From Madurella fahalii (Eukaryota; Ascomycota; Sordariomycetes; Sordariales): 64,000 nt of DNA. Of the stretch, positions 11,426 to 23,624 are shown in pieces. The stretch spans positions 3,782,001 through 3,846,000 of the forward strand of contig CM056877.1 in the NCBI GenBank assembly GCA_029876055.1, written 5' to 3'. Each line of letters starts with the position of its first letter. The stretch's first letter is position 1. The translations under genes were made by a program, and so were the position numbers. A model generated the notes under the pieces. It saw nothing but the letters and a program-made list of their open reading frames with translations, had not been told where the DNA came from and ran no database searches.

Positions 11426-14400
11426 ATGGCAGCCACCATGGTGAACCCCTTTTCGACGTCGAGCCCGTTGACTTCGATGAACCCGACAGCGACAGAGCAC
11501 GATTACCGCTTTCCGCGCAGACCAGGCGACGCCGCAGCCGGCCATCGGAAAGCCGACCGATTCGGCACAGCCCTCCCCCCGACCGCCAGCGGCAGCAGAC
11601 CGTCCGCAGCAACGACGACGACGGCGAGGATAGCTGACGGCGGCCAGCGCGCCGCCTTGCACCGCTTTGGTTTAGATTTGCCCACGACCCAGAGCAGCGC
11701 CCACCATGATTTGCTGCGCGCCGCCGTCTTCCCGCCCTTCCAGCAGTGCGTTGCAAGCGAGGGCCAGCACTTGGACGAGATGCAGAGACAGGATCCGCTG
11801 GCCATCCAGGTTTGGAAGTTCTTCGCCCAGACCAAGCAGCGTCTTCCCGCCCAGGAGCGCATGGAGAACTTGACGTGGCGGATGATGCACTTCAAACTGC
11901 CCAAGGCCAGGGCTGCCGAGTCAGTTAAGTAGGTTTGCCGCTTCGATGGCAATGGGGAGGGAGAGAAAAAAAAAAAAGGAGCGCTGACTTTGCTGGCACC
12001 ATCAAGGACCAATCGGCTCTCCGGCGCATCACTCAATGCACCCAGCGGTATTGCACAATTGCGGCGGACGACGGAGCAGGCCCTGCCGCAGCCCGACCCC
12101 ATGAACCTCGACGACTTTATACACAACGACAACGTAGGTACACCGGCAGGCCTCGCCCTGACGCCGACCCCGGAAGCCATGCGGCAGGCCGAAGAGAAGT
12201 CGGTCCACACCACGGCGGCCGCTATCCCGATTAAGTCTCGCAAGGACCCGTCTCAGCAACTAATTCCCCAGTCGGTACCCGTCGCCGCCCACCAACGAGC
12301 GCAGGACGAGTTTGGTTATCTCCCTCGTCATCCGCGCAAGACCAGCATCGACGAGACCGGCCAGCGTGTAAGTTCCGTTCTCTTGTTTCGCAAGAGGAGG
12401 CTCTGGGTGTGGTTACCTCTGTCCGTTTCGCATCTGGTCTCGCGAGCGTCCCGGCCTCTACACGCTGGCGACGGTGATCTGATCTTGCCTCTTTCTAGAC
12501 ACGGAAACGTCCGGCCAACTTCTCCCCACATGTGCCCGCTGTCAGCAGCGGCTTTGCAGCGAATGGACTCGATGCGGATTCCGAGCTCCAAGAGTACTCG
12601 CTCGACCACTTACACCAGGCGGGCATGGCCCAGCCGCCCAATCAGACGGCGGTCCCGTTCCCGCTCGATACCTTCCGCTTGGACAACGACCCCATCATAA
12701 CCTCTGCCGGCCCGTTCCAGCAGAACTTCTCCTTCTCACCAGCCACTTCGCCAATGGTTGCCCACGACCCGTTTGCCTCGTTGTACAACGGCCCGATGCC
12801 GTCCGGCTCGCTCGGCACCGACTTTTATTCCCCTCCCGGATCCGCTTATCCGTCAGCCGTGTCCACTCCGCACCCCTTAACCGATGGCGAGGGTTTCTAC
12901 TTTGGGCCCGTGGATATGCGTCACCCCCGCCAGCAGCCTTACAGGCCCGGCCATCCCGCCATGGGCAATGCCATGGGTCACCAGTTTCCGTACGGGGGTA
13001 ATGGCAACCTAATGTTCAACCCCGCCACCACCACCAGCCTAGATGCGGCTTCTACGTTTGCCGGGCCGGGCTCGTTCGGCCATATCGACCCAACCCAGGT
13101 ATTCCAGCAGGGGCACCGCTCGCCCGGCGTCAGTTTAGGCCAGGACAGCATGTTTTCCTTTGGCGCTGACTCGGACGAGGAGGAAGGGACTGCCTTTGCC
13201 GATCGCAACATCCCGATTCCCCGGGACATCCCCCCGCAAGGCATGGAAGACAGCGGGTTCGACAGCTCGTCGTTACAGTGGGATCCTTCTCTTCCTGGTA
13301 ATTTCAGCACTCAGGCTGCAAGGTACCCCGCTGGCCCTACCCGGAAACAGGTGACGATAGGTGGTACAACCACAGACTATGTCGAGACGAACGGGGAATG
13401 GGAAGCAGGGAGCTTGAACAGGTCGCAATCGCAGTCCTTCCGTCAGACGAATGGGCGCATTGGAAAGGTACCGAGAACAGCGTCGACACCGGGTTTGACA
13501 AGCAGGGGAAATCCTTTCGACAGACTCGCACAGTCGACGTCAAACTCGCCCCCAGCCGAGCAAAATGCTACGTCGGACTTGTCGTCTGCCACCGCTAGTA
13601 GGGCCCCGTCTCCGCCGCCGGGATCGAGGCACGGATCGACGACCAATCTCCAAGGGACAGGCGGCAACCAAGGCGAAAGCAACACACCCACGACGTGTAC
13701 AAACTGCTTTACCCAAACCACGCCGCTGTGGCGTCGCAACCCCGAGGGCCAGCCTCTATGCAACGCCTGCGGTCTCTTCCTGAAACTCCACGGCGTGGTT
13801 AGGCCATTGAGCTTGAAGACGGACGTCATCAAGAAGCGAAATCGCGGTTCAGGGGCAGGTCTCCCCGTTGGCGGCACCAGCACCCGGTCTTCGAGGAAAA
13901 ATGCCAACTCCAACTCGAATTCTTCGGCCAAGAAGAGCTCGTCGCTGTCCATATCCTCCAGTGCCGCTAACCCTCTGCCTACGCAAGTGACCACGCCGCC
14001 GCCAGCGCAGAACCGAGCCGGCAGCGCCAACGAGAGCGACAGTCCCGCCAGCGGTTCCGCGTCGGCAGTTAACACGGCCGGGAGCACACCGACAAGCTAC
14101 GCCGGCTCCTCCAGCGGAGTTGTCGGCGGCAAAGGCGTCGTCCCGATCGCCGCTGCGCCGCCGAAGAACGCGCCCGGGCCGGGGGCGGCGTCGCTTCCGC
14201 GAACTACCGCGCTCTCCTCTTCGAAGCGCCAGCGCCGCCATAGCAAGAGCGTCGTGGAGCAGCCGCCTTCGAGCGGCATGGACATTGACAGCCCCGAGAA
14301 CTCGACGGGTTCTAGCGAGGCGGCCCCAAGGTCGCTCGGTTCGAGCACTGCACTGCCGACGATGCAGACCAATACCAGCAGCCTGGGCCTCACGAACGGC

Positions 14401-14490
14401 ATCGGGGGCGCCACCCAACGACCGCTGGCTGGTCCGGGCAGCCAGCGTGCCGGGCCGCAGGAGTGGGAGTGGTTGACTATGAGTTTGTGA
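11426..14490 (+). CDS. areA: GATA-type nitrogen catabolite regulator (AreA/NIT2)
   Basis: This is the global activator of nitrogen catabolite genes; it binds GATA sites in the nucleus when preferred nitrogen is scarce. Exons are 11426-11928, 12007-12367 and 12499-14490, giving 951 residues. Intron 1 is GTAGGT with a CTGAC branch point and CAAG acceptor; intron 2 is GTAAGT to CTAG. The N-terminal block has the family motif DEMQRQDPLAIQVWKFF followed by QERMENLTWRMMH. The middle has SGIAQLR and MNLDDFI. A single C-x2-C-x17-C-x2-C GATA finger lies at residues 688-712 (CTNC to CNAC) with its basic tail. The last residues, EWEWLTMSL, match the conserved C-terminus that contacts the repressor NmrA. 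Start 11426 is the first ATG after 11011 and has a good context; an in-frame ATG at 11438 also has a strong Kozak context. Long Ser/Pro-rich stretches separate the conserved blocks. The Neurospora name is nit-2. Confidence 0.95.
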
Positions 14491-16008
14491 TCCCACGCCC
14501 GACGGATACCTTGCGCGTGTCATCATCAACGTCGTTGAATAATGGCGACATGCGCAAGGGCGGTAATATAATGCAACGAATTGGAGTTTGTTAGGGTAGT
14601 TGCTGACTGGGGCCATTCATGGGCTTTTATCATGCGTTTGTTGATACCAGGCGAATCGATTTCCTTAGGTTTTGTTTCTCTTCGAGAGCCACGAGGATTA
14701 CTGCTACCTGAATTTGCGATGACTCTGGGGCAATAATGCAACCTGCGCAGACAACTACCTCGGATTTCTTGCCCGTCGCCGACACCTGTCTCTTTGTCCC
14801 CGTCGACGAATGAAACCATGGTGGATTGGACTAGGGGGGAGGGAGGGAGACAGTAGAGCTGGAAGATGGGGGCGAGAGGGGGGCGAGGCGATGCTATGCC
14901 ATGCGTCGCAAAGCGTACAGCAAAGCAATATGGAAGAGTAGGGGGCATTGGGGCATGACTTTGGATGGAAACGGCCGATCGATACCTTCATTGCGTTTCT
15001 TTCCCTTCCTAGGGTTTTTTTTGGGGTTGGGGGGAATATGAGGTGGGTGGTGGGATACCAATACACTGAATACCCATTTTCACCAACCTGCCCGGACGGA
15101 CGGACGGACGGATTTCTTTTTTCCCTTCGCCCTACGTTAGTTCCTCTGTTGTATCGTCCTTATATACATGTGTCGAGGGGTTTTTTTTTTTCTTTTTTTT
15201 TTTTTTTTTTGCGAGGCGCTCAGGTTTCTCTGTGGCTTTGGTTATGATTGGGATTTGTAGATGGGGCGGCCGGCGGTTGGGGCGAGTGGTCGGTCGGTCG
15301 GTCGGTTTGTCTGTCCGTCAAGTAAAGAGCCAGGACATAACGAGTTAGACGTCGAAAGCATGTGACCAGAATACCCCCGTTGAGAGTTTTTCCAAGCTGT
15401 TCTGATGTGGGCGATCGTGAACGAGGATACCTAGGCCGTGCGGAGCAGACGGTGAACGTTATGATATCGGGCAGGAGGCTACGTACCGCGCACCTTACTT
15501 GGACGGAGTGATAGGGCGGGGCAGGGTAGGATTTGGCGCGGCGAGGGGTCGACGGTGGCGGCGGTTGAACCGGGCGTATGGGGAGAGCAGGTGGTTAGCT
15601 ATCTACCGAGGCACTTATGTAATGGGGATGTATATATTCGGGATATCCCCCAGGGATCAAACGCGACTAGATGACTTGTTGGATGCGGGCTTTATGAGTT
15701 GGTAGGAGGACTGTGAGGAGATTGTTGTTAAGAATCGCTGGTTACCTACGCGCGCGTGACGGCAAGAGGTCGAGCGCTGAGTGAATGAAACAACCTTTAA
15801 ATCATCTGTGATTCTTACCCCTGAGTGAACGGTGCTCCTAAGGTCGCAAGGACGGAAGAAAAAGGGCATGTACACTGATTGAACCGAACTGCTTGACACG
15901 ATTAGTGTATTAGTAGTTACAAGACATAGCCTCACAGTAGGCAGTACCGCCCCATATTCTATAATCTACCCCATCCCTTCAGTCTGTCCCACCCGCCGAA
16001 CTAATATT
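14491..16008. other. Convergent intergenic region areA / MSC7-like
   Basis: This 1.5-kb gap lies between two convergent genes. It contains short simple repeats (GGAC-type at about 15097-15112 and GGTC-type at about 15287-15306) and a long T tract at 15181-15210. No supported gene was found; it should include both 3' untranslated regions. Confidence 0.55.
15181..15210 (+). repeat. Poly(T) tract
   Basis: Thirty bases, all T apart from one C, lie in the intergenic region downstream of areA. On the minus strand this is poly(A). It may be a simple homopolymer or the tail of an old retroposed sequence; nothing around it decides between these. Confidence 0.8.
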
Positions 16009-17943
16009 TTAACTGTTCTTGATAATCCCCAAAACACCCCCCAACTTCCTCCAGATCCCCATTCCATACCCAACCTCAACCACGCCCCTCGCAAACCGCC
16101 AGCTCCGCTCCTGGTCCGGAATGGGATACTGCATCGGCTTGGGAATCGCCGTCTTGATACCCAGCCACGCCATCCGGTCCTCGCAAACAGCCTTGACGTT
16201 GCACAGCCCCCTGAGCCCCTCCTCGCCGGCAAAGCGGCCGTACCCGGACCCGGACACGCCGCCAAAGGGCATCTGGACCGCGTAGGTGGCGCCAAAGTCG
16301 TTGACGGCGATCATGCCCGCCTTGATGCCCTTGACGATCTTCTTGATGCGCGGGTCCGACTCGGACCCGAAGACGGAGCTGCCCAGCCCGAAGTCGGGCG
16401 CGTTGGCGACGGCGAGGATGTCCTCGGCCGACTCGGAGGGGGCGCGCATGAGGACCATGATCGGGGCGAAGCACTCCTCGTTGGCGATGGCCATGTCGGG
16501 CGTGACGTCGACGAGCAGGGTCGGCGCGAAGTAGTGGCCCCGCGGGTGCTCCGGGTGGACGAAGCGCTTGCCGCCCACGAGCAGGCGCGCGCCGCGCCGC
16601 ACCGCGTCGTCGATGAGCGCCTCGAGGTGCGGGAAGGAGACGTCGGAGATCATGGCGCCTACGTCGGCGGTCGGGCCGAGGCGGAGGGCGCGCACGCGCG
16701 GCTCGAGGAGCGACACGAGGCGGTCGTAGAGGGCCGGGGTGCTGATGATGCGCTCGATGCCGATGCAGTTCTGTCCCGAGGCTTGGAAGGAGCCGCGCAT
16801 GAGGATCTCGAGGACCCGTGGGAGGTCGTGCTTGCTGACGGAGTCGAGGACGATGGAGGCGTCTTTGCCGCCTAGCTCGGCGACGACTTGGATCAGCGCC
16901 TTGGAGGCTGAGGCGGCGACCTTGTGGCAGACGGGACGCGAGCCGATGAAGGTGATGTGGCTGATGCCGGGGTGGGACGTGATGTGGCCGGCGGTCTGCG
17001 GCCAGCAGACGACGGTTTGGACAAGGGCAGGGTTGTGCCCGTGGGCGACCAGGGCGCCGCGGATGATGTTGGTGAAGTAGGCCGAGCTCCAGGCTGTCCG
17101 TTCCGAGACCTTGACCACGATGGCGTTGCCAGAGAATAGAGCACTGATGGCGGGACCGATCAAGTTGTGGAAGGGATAGTTCCAGCTGACGAGGGCGGCG
17201 ACGACGCCGAGGGGCTCATAGTACACCGTGTTGCGCTTGTACATCATGAGGAGGTTGGTCGGCCGCCGCGAAGGGCGCAAAGCCTTCTCGCCGTGCTTGA
17301 TGGTCCATTCGAGCTTCTCAGTAGTCACGAGGACCTCGCCAAGCTGCGCGTCCACCATGGTTTTGCCGCTGTCTAAGCAGGCTACCCGACAAATCTCTTC
17401 CTGGTTGTCCAAGACATGTTGGAGCAACGAGCGGAGGACGGCGCGGCGCTCACGGAACGAGGTGGTGGCCCACTTTGTCTGCGCAGCTTGCGCCTGCTCG
17501 ATAGCCCTGTCAATGGCATCTGGTGTTGACGGGTCTACGATGCCCAAGAACTGGCCCGTTGCAGGGGCATAGCACTGGATTGCGGTAGAGCCGGAGATCT
17601 GAGTGCGATTCGAGCATCGTCAGCCATGTGTCGTCTTAGGGGTGTGCATGGTGGCGCACCTTGATAGCCGGCTCTTCAAGAATCTCTACCGTTTCAGGCT
17701 TCTTGGGTGGCGGGATGGTGTAGCGGATAGGCTGGTCGTTCTCCCGCAGAGCGATGTACCAGAGCGCGAGGACACCCAGGCCTGTCCAGAGAAGCGTCCA
17801 CGCAAAGCTGGGGACATTGACGAGCCTGTGAGCCTTTCAGCATTGCTGCGTGAGCTCTATGTGAAACTCAAGAAGCCTTACGTGATGTCCCTGAGCGCGA
17901 CGTGGAGCTGCTCATGCAGACACTTTACTACCTCTATCGCCAT
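16009..17943 (-). CDS. Membrane-anchored aldehyde dehydrogenase, Msc7-like
   Basis: This is an NAD(P)-dependent aldehyde dehydrogenase superfamily member related to yeast Msc7, with an N-terminal transmembrane anchor. Exons on the minus strand are 17943-17882, 17825-17660 and 17598-16009, giving 605 residues. Introns are GTAAGG to CACAG (56 nt) and GTGCGC to CTCAG (61 nt). The first exon encodes MAIEVVKCLHEQLHVALRDI and exon 2 adds a hydrophobic helix (FAWTLLWTGLGVLALWYIAL). Family motifs are IQCYAPATGQFLG, SWNYPFHN, the catalytic Glu317 in ELGGK, and the nucleophile Cys354 in SGQNCIGIERI. The catalytic pair is intact, so the enzyme is probably active, but the substrate is not known. In yeast the gene was linked to meiotic sister-chromatid recombination. 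Family assignment is firm; the Msc7 subclass rests on the anchor plus the N-terminal motif. Confidence 0.88.
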
Positions 17944-18889
17944 TGTCACCAACTTTGATGTGTGCAGAAACCTCGACACATTCCCGGAGTCAATGCGATC
18001 AGCATTGACCGGTTGGCGGGTGCGAAATGGCGACGGAGAGTGCCTTTCGGAGGAGAGGACGTGTCCGGGGCGCGACAGCGGCCCAACAACTCACGCCACT
18101 TTTTGATGGGGGTGGCCCCATTCTTGGCATCAAGGGGCTCTGCCAGGGGCTAAGGTCCCCCCCCACCGCAACCGGCGCTGTCAAGCACTGTCTGTCAAAG
18201 GCTACATTTGACGCCTTCTAGAACGATGCTGTGCTATCGAGGGATCAGACCATACCTGGCGCCGTTTGATGCTGTCAAGCTTGGGTCGTCCTGCTGCGAG
18301 CTTTTGCAACTTACCCGAGTTGTTAGCTCTTGGGGACTAACTCGACCCGCATATTCACGACACGCTTCTCCATCCTTTTCCATCATGGTGACAAGAGAGG
18401 TATATATGCAAAATAGACTCTTGTCCTATACAATACAACGCATTGGCCTCTTGGAACCGCTTCGCGACTAAATCAAAAAGATGCCCCTCCCAGCTCGCAA
18501 ATGCATCATCCAAAACGCCGGCTTCAGTAAAGAGCAACGGAACTCGAGAGCGTCGTTGAAATGGCAACGACACCCCCCACGGAGCTGCCCCCGAGACACT
18601 TTTGATCGACCCTCCACCACAGCATATAACGCAACGACAGCGACCACAGTTTTTGCCTCCCCCGCATCCTCGCTCGGTTCGTGGCTCTGGATATCATGCA
18701 GCCTCCTTCATGCATGCATAGCGCATCCGGGATATCAAAAAAGAAGAGTGAAAAAAGAGCTGAAAAAAGAAAAGGCCATAGAAAGCGACAAACGAAGGAG
18801 GGCATAACACCGGCAATGCCAGGAAATTATAATTATACAACCAAAGGCATAAGGATCGAAAACAGTTTCCAATTCCGCCTCGCTCATCA
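17944..18889. other. Intergenic region MSC7-like / P4-ATPase
   Basis: This 0.95-kb stretch should contain the promoter of the Msc7-like gene and the 3' end of the P4-ATPase gene, both on the minus strand. I see no supported coding region in it. Confidence 0.55.
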
Positions 18890-21800
18890 TTAGGGGTCGA
18901 TGCTCTTTTTCGAGAAGGCCGAGAGTCCTCGCTTTCTGACCGTCGTCAGGTTGAACCGCCGCTGCCCCGGCAGTCCCTGAGCCGAGTGTGTCGACTCGAT
19001 TCTGCTGAGCCGCGCAGCCGAGGTGAAATCGTTACTTGCCTCGAAGCTGGGCCGGATTCGGTCCACCGACCGTCTTACCCGGTCGTACGACGGCCTGGCG
19101 CGGTCTATTGACGGCCGGACTGTGCGCTCCGGTTCGGGATCGGGATCCGGCTCTACACCGTCGTATTGCAGTTCGACCGACGGCCTGCTCTGCATAATGT
19201 AGTTTGTGCCGTCGCTCCCGTTCTGCGTGCGTGTGTTGTGCGTGGCGATCGACGGCGGATAGATAGGCCGCCGGTCCTCGTCCACGCTGCCGTACTGGGC
19301 ATGCTTCATCTTTCTGCTTCTACCCGACATCTTGCCTGATGATGCTAATGACCCTGATGATGTGCCCTCGACGCCTACCGTCGCTGCCGTGGCCCCAGCG
19401 GCAGCGGCGTCGGCTTCTGCGAACTTGCCCTGCTTCGCTTGCTCACGGATAATGTCGACATCGTAAGGGAATCGATGCTTCTGGATGCACTTGATCACGA
19501 TGCGCGGAAGCATGCAGATGGACGGCGTGACAAGCAGGCACATCCAGAAGGTCAGCTCCTGGTAGAGCTGCGGTGCCGCCTGGTAGAAAGACGCGGACGA
19601 GGTAAAAGACGTGTACACCCCGGTCCAGAAGAAAATGAAGACGTCGCTGATGACAATGACGAGCAGCATCAGCCAGTCCCACCGGTAGGTGTTGATTAGA
19701 ATGTACGCGTTGATGGTGATAACAGCGGGATGAGCGATGTAGGCACCCAGCCGGGTCCGCTCGGCGATGTCGAGGCCGTTTCCGGCAGCGGTAGGCGTTA
19801 GAATAACGAAGATAAAAGGGATGAAGAAGCTCGCGACAGACTGGTAGATGCCGTCAGCCATGTAAGCCCTGTAGTCGTTACGTTAGTCAGGAAACCCAAA
19901 AAAAAACTGCCGGACGATATAACCAACCAGAACTTCGTTTGCGTCCATTCCTTCCGCTCAATGCCGCGCCGGTAGAGCTGGGGTACCGCCAATGACACCG
20001 TATCGGACACGTCCTGGTCCAGGACGCCCATAAGGATAACCGGGACCGACGTGAAGAACAGGTTGAACATTAGGATGTACGTGTATTCGTAAATGTAGGC
20101 GATGTCGAAGTTGCAGAAGATTTGGAACCAGAAGATGACCCAGGTCCAGATCATGTTCTTGTAGAAGAAGTTACTAATCGACTCGGCCAAGCGTCGATAG
20201 GACCATCTGCCGTGAACAAGCACGAGTCTCTGCAAGAAGCGGAACTGGCCGATGGCGTAGTCGGACGACATGACGGCCTGACGCCCTTCTTCGCCAGCGA
20301 TGCCGACACCGACATCGGCCTCCTGGATCATGGCCACGTCGTTCGCGCCGTCTCCTATAGATAGCGTCATGACATCGAGGCCGTTCTTCACCATGGCGAC
20401 CACGGCGGCCTTCTGGGCGGGACTGACACGGCAGCAGAGCACAGACCTGCACTGCTTGCACAGCAGCAAGAACTTCTGCTTCAACGCGTCGCTCAGCACC
20501 CACCGAAGCGTGAAGCCGTCAATCACCAGCCCGTGCGTTGGTGCCGGAGGTTCGTGATCCTTCCTGGCCTTCTTGAGCTCCTCGTCGCTGCCCGTCATCT
20601 TGAACTTTGCTAGGCCCGCGTTGAGCTGCTCTTCGGCGAGCCTGATGTACTCGTCTTCGGTCGACACGGCGGTTTCGTCTTCGATAACCTGCAAGCGAAG
20701 GAGGTCCATACCGTTGTTCAGGAGATTGCACGAAAAACCAATGTTGATTGCCGTCTCGACCTTGTCGCCCGTGAGGACCCAGAGCTTGATTCCGGCGTCG
20801 CCCAATAGCGCGATCGTATCGGGCACTCCGTCCTGAAGTCGGTCTTCGATGGCCGTCCCTCCCAGCAAGGTGAGATCCTGCTCGATCTTATCGGCCACCT
20901 CCTCGAGTTTCTCCTCGCGGTTCTCCAGCGCTGTGGCGGCCAGGTCATGCTCCTTCCGCCACTCGCGGTACTCCTGTTCCGATAGCTCCCTTTGCGCGAT
21001 GCAAAGCGTCCGAAGACCCTCGACGGCGAACATCTCGAGATGCTGCGCCGTCTCCCTGCGGAGTTCGGCCTGCTCCCCTTTCTTGAGGCGGGAATAGATG
21101 ACACTATCAGCGCCTTTGCAAAAGAGCAGGATCCTGCCGTCGGGCATCCTGACTATTGCGCTCATCCTTTTCCTGCTCGAGTTGAACTCGATAGTGGTGA
21201 GAACGGGGTAATGCCTCTCGGTACCCATGACGTTCACGTTGAGCCCGCCGTTGGACGAGCCAAGTACGGTGAAGCCCATGTCTCGGGCCGCAGCAACCAG
21301 GGCAGCCTCGTCCGGAGATTGGGCCTTGAAGAGCATCTTTGGAGGGTTCCCTGGTTGCTTCTCGGTGATGACCGTGTGGCAGAGAGCAAGCGCCAGCATG
21401 AAATGCTCATTCGCTTGCTGTTGCTCCGGGCCGTTCTTGCCAGCGAGGTCATCGACGAAATCCGGGGCGATAAAAGTTACGTCCTCTTCGTGGAGATAAG
21501 GGTTGTCGTGGAGCTGTCGGAGTCCACGGATCGCCCTCGCCTTGGCCTCGGCAATCTCGGCCCGGATCACCCTCGCTTCCTGTTCCACATCGACGCCCAA
21601 CCTCTTGTTCATGCCGGCTTGCGCTTCCGTGTAAGCTTCACCGTATGGCTGGCCGTTGATGGTTGCCTTTTTGAACTCCATGACGTTCTGCGTCAGCGTG
21701 CCCGTCTTGTCCGAGAAGATGTATTCAATCTGGCCGACGTCGTCGGATATGTTCCACGACTTGGGGATGCACGGCTGATCAATCTTGTCATGGTACATGC

Positions 21801-23624
21801 CCACATCGCTGTAGATGAAGAAGGCCTGTAGCGTCCTCACGATTTCGAGCGAGATGTAGAGCGAGATGGGCACCAAGTTCTGGAACACAATGACGGCCGC
21901 CCAAAACGTGATGAAGCCAGTCAAGCCCGGCGTCCCCCCAATCGACCCGTACTCGAACCAGGCAAGAGACGCATCCGTCTTGGCCCACGCGGCACCGTTC
22001 GCAATTGCCGCGATCAGGCACATAATGAGGAGAATGCCAAAGTTGCAGATGACGTTGAAGTTCAGCTCTCGGGCGATGCGGGCTCGCTTACTGGGCGTGA
22101 TGCCAGCATTCATCATGATCTTTGTATCGTGGCCGGTGAAGATGACAACGCCGAGAGCCCATTCCGTGTTTCGGAGGTTGCATCCACGCAGGAGCATATT
22201 ATCGATACCGATGGGCTCCGACATCTCCCTCGGCTCGGCCTTGGGGTCCCAGGGAACTCTCTGCCGCCACTTGATAGCGCCGTTGTACTTGTAGAGATTC
22301 GGCTGAGGCGGCTCGCTGTCGATGATGAACTGGGCCCGCTCGCAATCGCGGGCGTGCTTCAGGGTCTGGCCACATCGGAGAGCGGACCGGACCTTCAGGT
22401 TGGTCTCGCCATCCAAGTTCTTCGTCTCCACGTAGCACGCGCCGTCGGGGTCCGAGGTCGCCAAGATGATTATGTCGGCCGGGATCTCGTCGTCGTTGTA
22501 GATCCGAACAAAGTCGCCCACGACCAAACTCTTCCACGCATCCCTGTGGAACCTCGCCTTGCCAGAGATGGGCACCTCTTGGTTGACCAGGTCCCCCTTG
22601 AGATTCTGGAGAAGCGCCATCTCATTTTCCATGGATGACGAAACGTCGGGCATTTCGGGGTTGCGCGGTAATGGGGATGGGACTGGCGTCATCTGGATAT
22701 CTTCGTGCGCCGAGACGACGGAACGGCGAGCGCTTGGTGAAGCACCGGCTTCCCACGGCGTCGTCCTCGTCTCGATCGACATGCGCGGGTCGGCCGACGC
22801 AAAGGTCTGGCGTGCCAGTTTGGCGTCCTTCTTCCACAAGCCCTCGATCGCGTGCCATATTGACCCGAAAAAGCGTGAGTTGGCCTTCTTGAACCGCCGC
22901 CACATCGACACATTATCCGCCTCCACGTTCACGTTGTCCCAGCCTACCAGCCGATGGACGGGTGCATTGTTAAGCTCGTTATCGAGGATTGTCCTCCGAT
23001 AGTCTTCGACGGCGTCCTTGATGGCCGTAACGGTAATAATAAAAATTAAGGGAACTGAGTTGAGGCCGGGGTTGACACCGCCGAAAATAGGGAAAATCTG
23101 CAATTCGTATAGGGTCAACACGTGCGGCTCGGAGGTGAGAGGCGCTAGGCGACATTACTTACAACTAAAATGACGACGAAGAGGAAGAAGATGTTGGCGA
23201 TGTTGTGGAACTGAAAAAAGAGGTTCTTGGGGATAAAGGACAGAGGCGTATATTTAGCGGTCCGGATCTTGTTCCGCGTGTACTGCTGCAATGGCCGCCC
23301 CTCCTCGTCTTGAAGCTCGGGTGGTAGCGGGAGGTTGAAGAACAGTTTCCTCGGCGCAGGGCCGCCGGCGGGCGCGCTCACGACACTGCTGCTGTCATCT
23401 TGCACGCCATCGAGCTGCTGCTGCGTCGATTCCGTCCCCCCGGATGTCCTCTTCTTCTCGCTCGACCCAGTCCTGTTGTGTATCCTGCCCAGCAGCGCGA
23501 GGCGCTTCATGGAGCTGCTCTTGACCGTCAACCTCCGGGTCGCCCATCGAGACCGCTGCATCGAGATGTCCGGGTCTGGGCCGTCTCGATCCCCTCCTCC
23601 TGGTTCCGACTTTAGCGGCGCCAT
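18890..23624 (-). CDS. dnfA: Phospholipid flippase, P4-ATPase of the Dnf1/2 class
   Basis: This is an aminophospholipid/lysophospholipid translocase that moves lipids from the outer to the cytosolic leaflet at the plasma membrane and endosomes. Exons on the minus strand are 23624-23163, 23097-19928 and 19868-18890, giving 1536 residues, close to yeast Dnf1. Introns are GTAAGT to TGCAG (65 nt) and GTTGGT to TACAG (59 nt, CTAAC branch point). Visible motifs are RNKIRTAKYTPLSFIPKNL before TM1, FPIFGGVNPGLNSVPL in TM2, the P4-specific PISL in VPISLYISLEIVRT, the phosphorylated Asp617 in SDKTGTLTQN, VLTGDKVETA and GDGANDVAMIQEADVGVG. About ten membrane segments are expected. The long polar C-tail, with repeated charged RPS-x-DR blocks, is probably regulatory. 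Dnf1/2 rather than Drs2 is inferred from the N-terminal and TM2 sequence. Such flippases usually need a Cdc50/Lem3 partner, which is not encoded here. Confidence 0.93.
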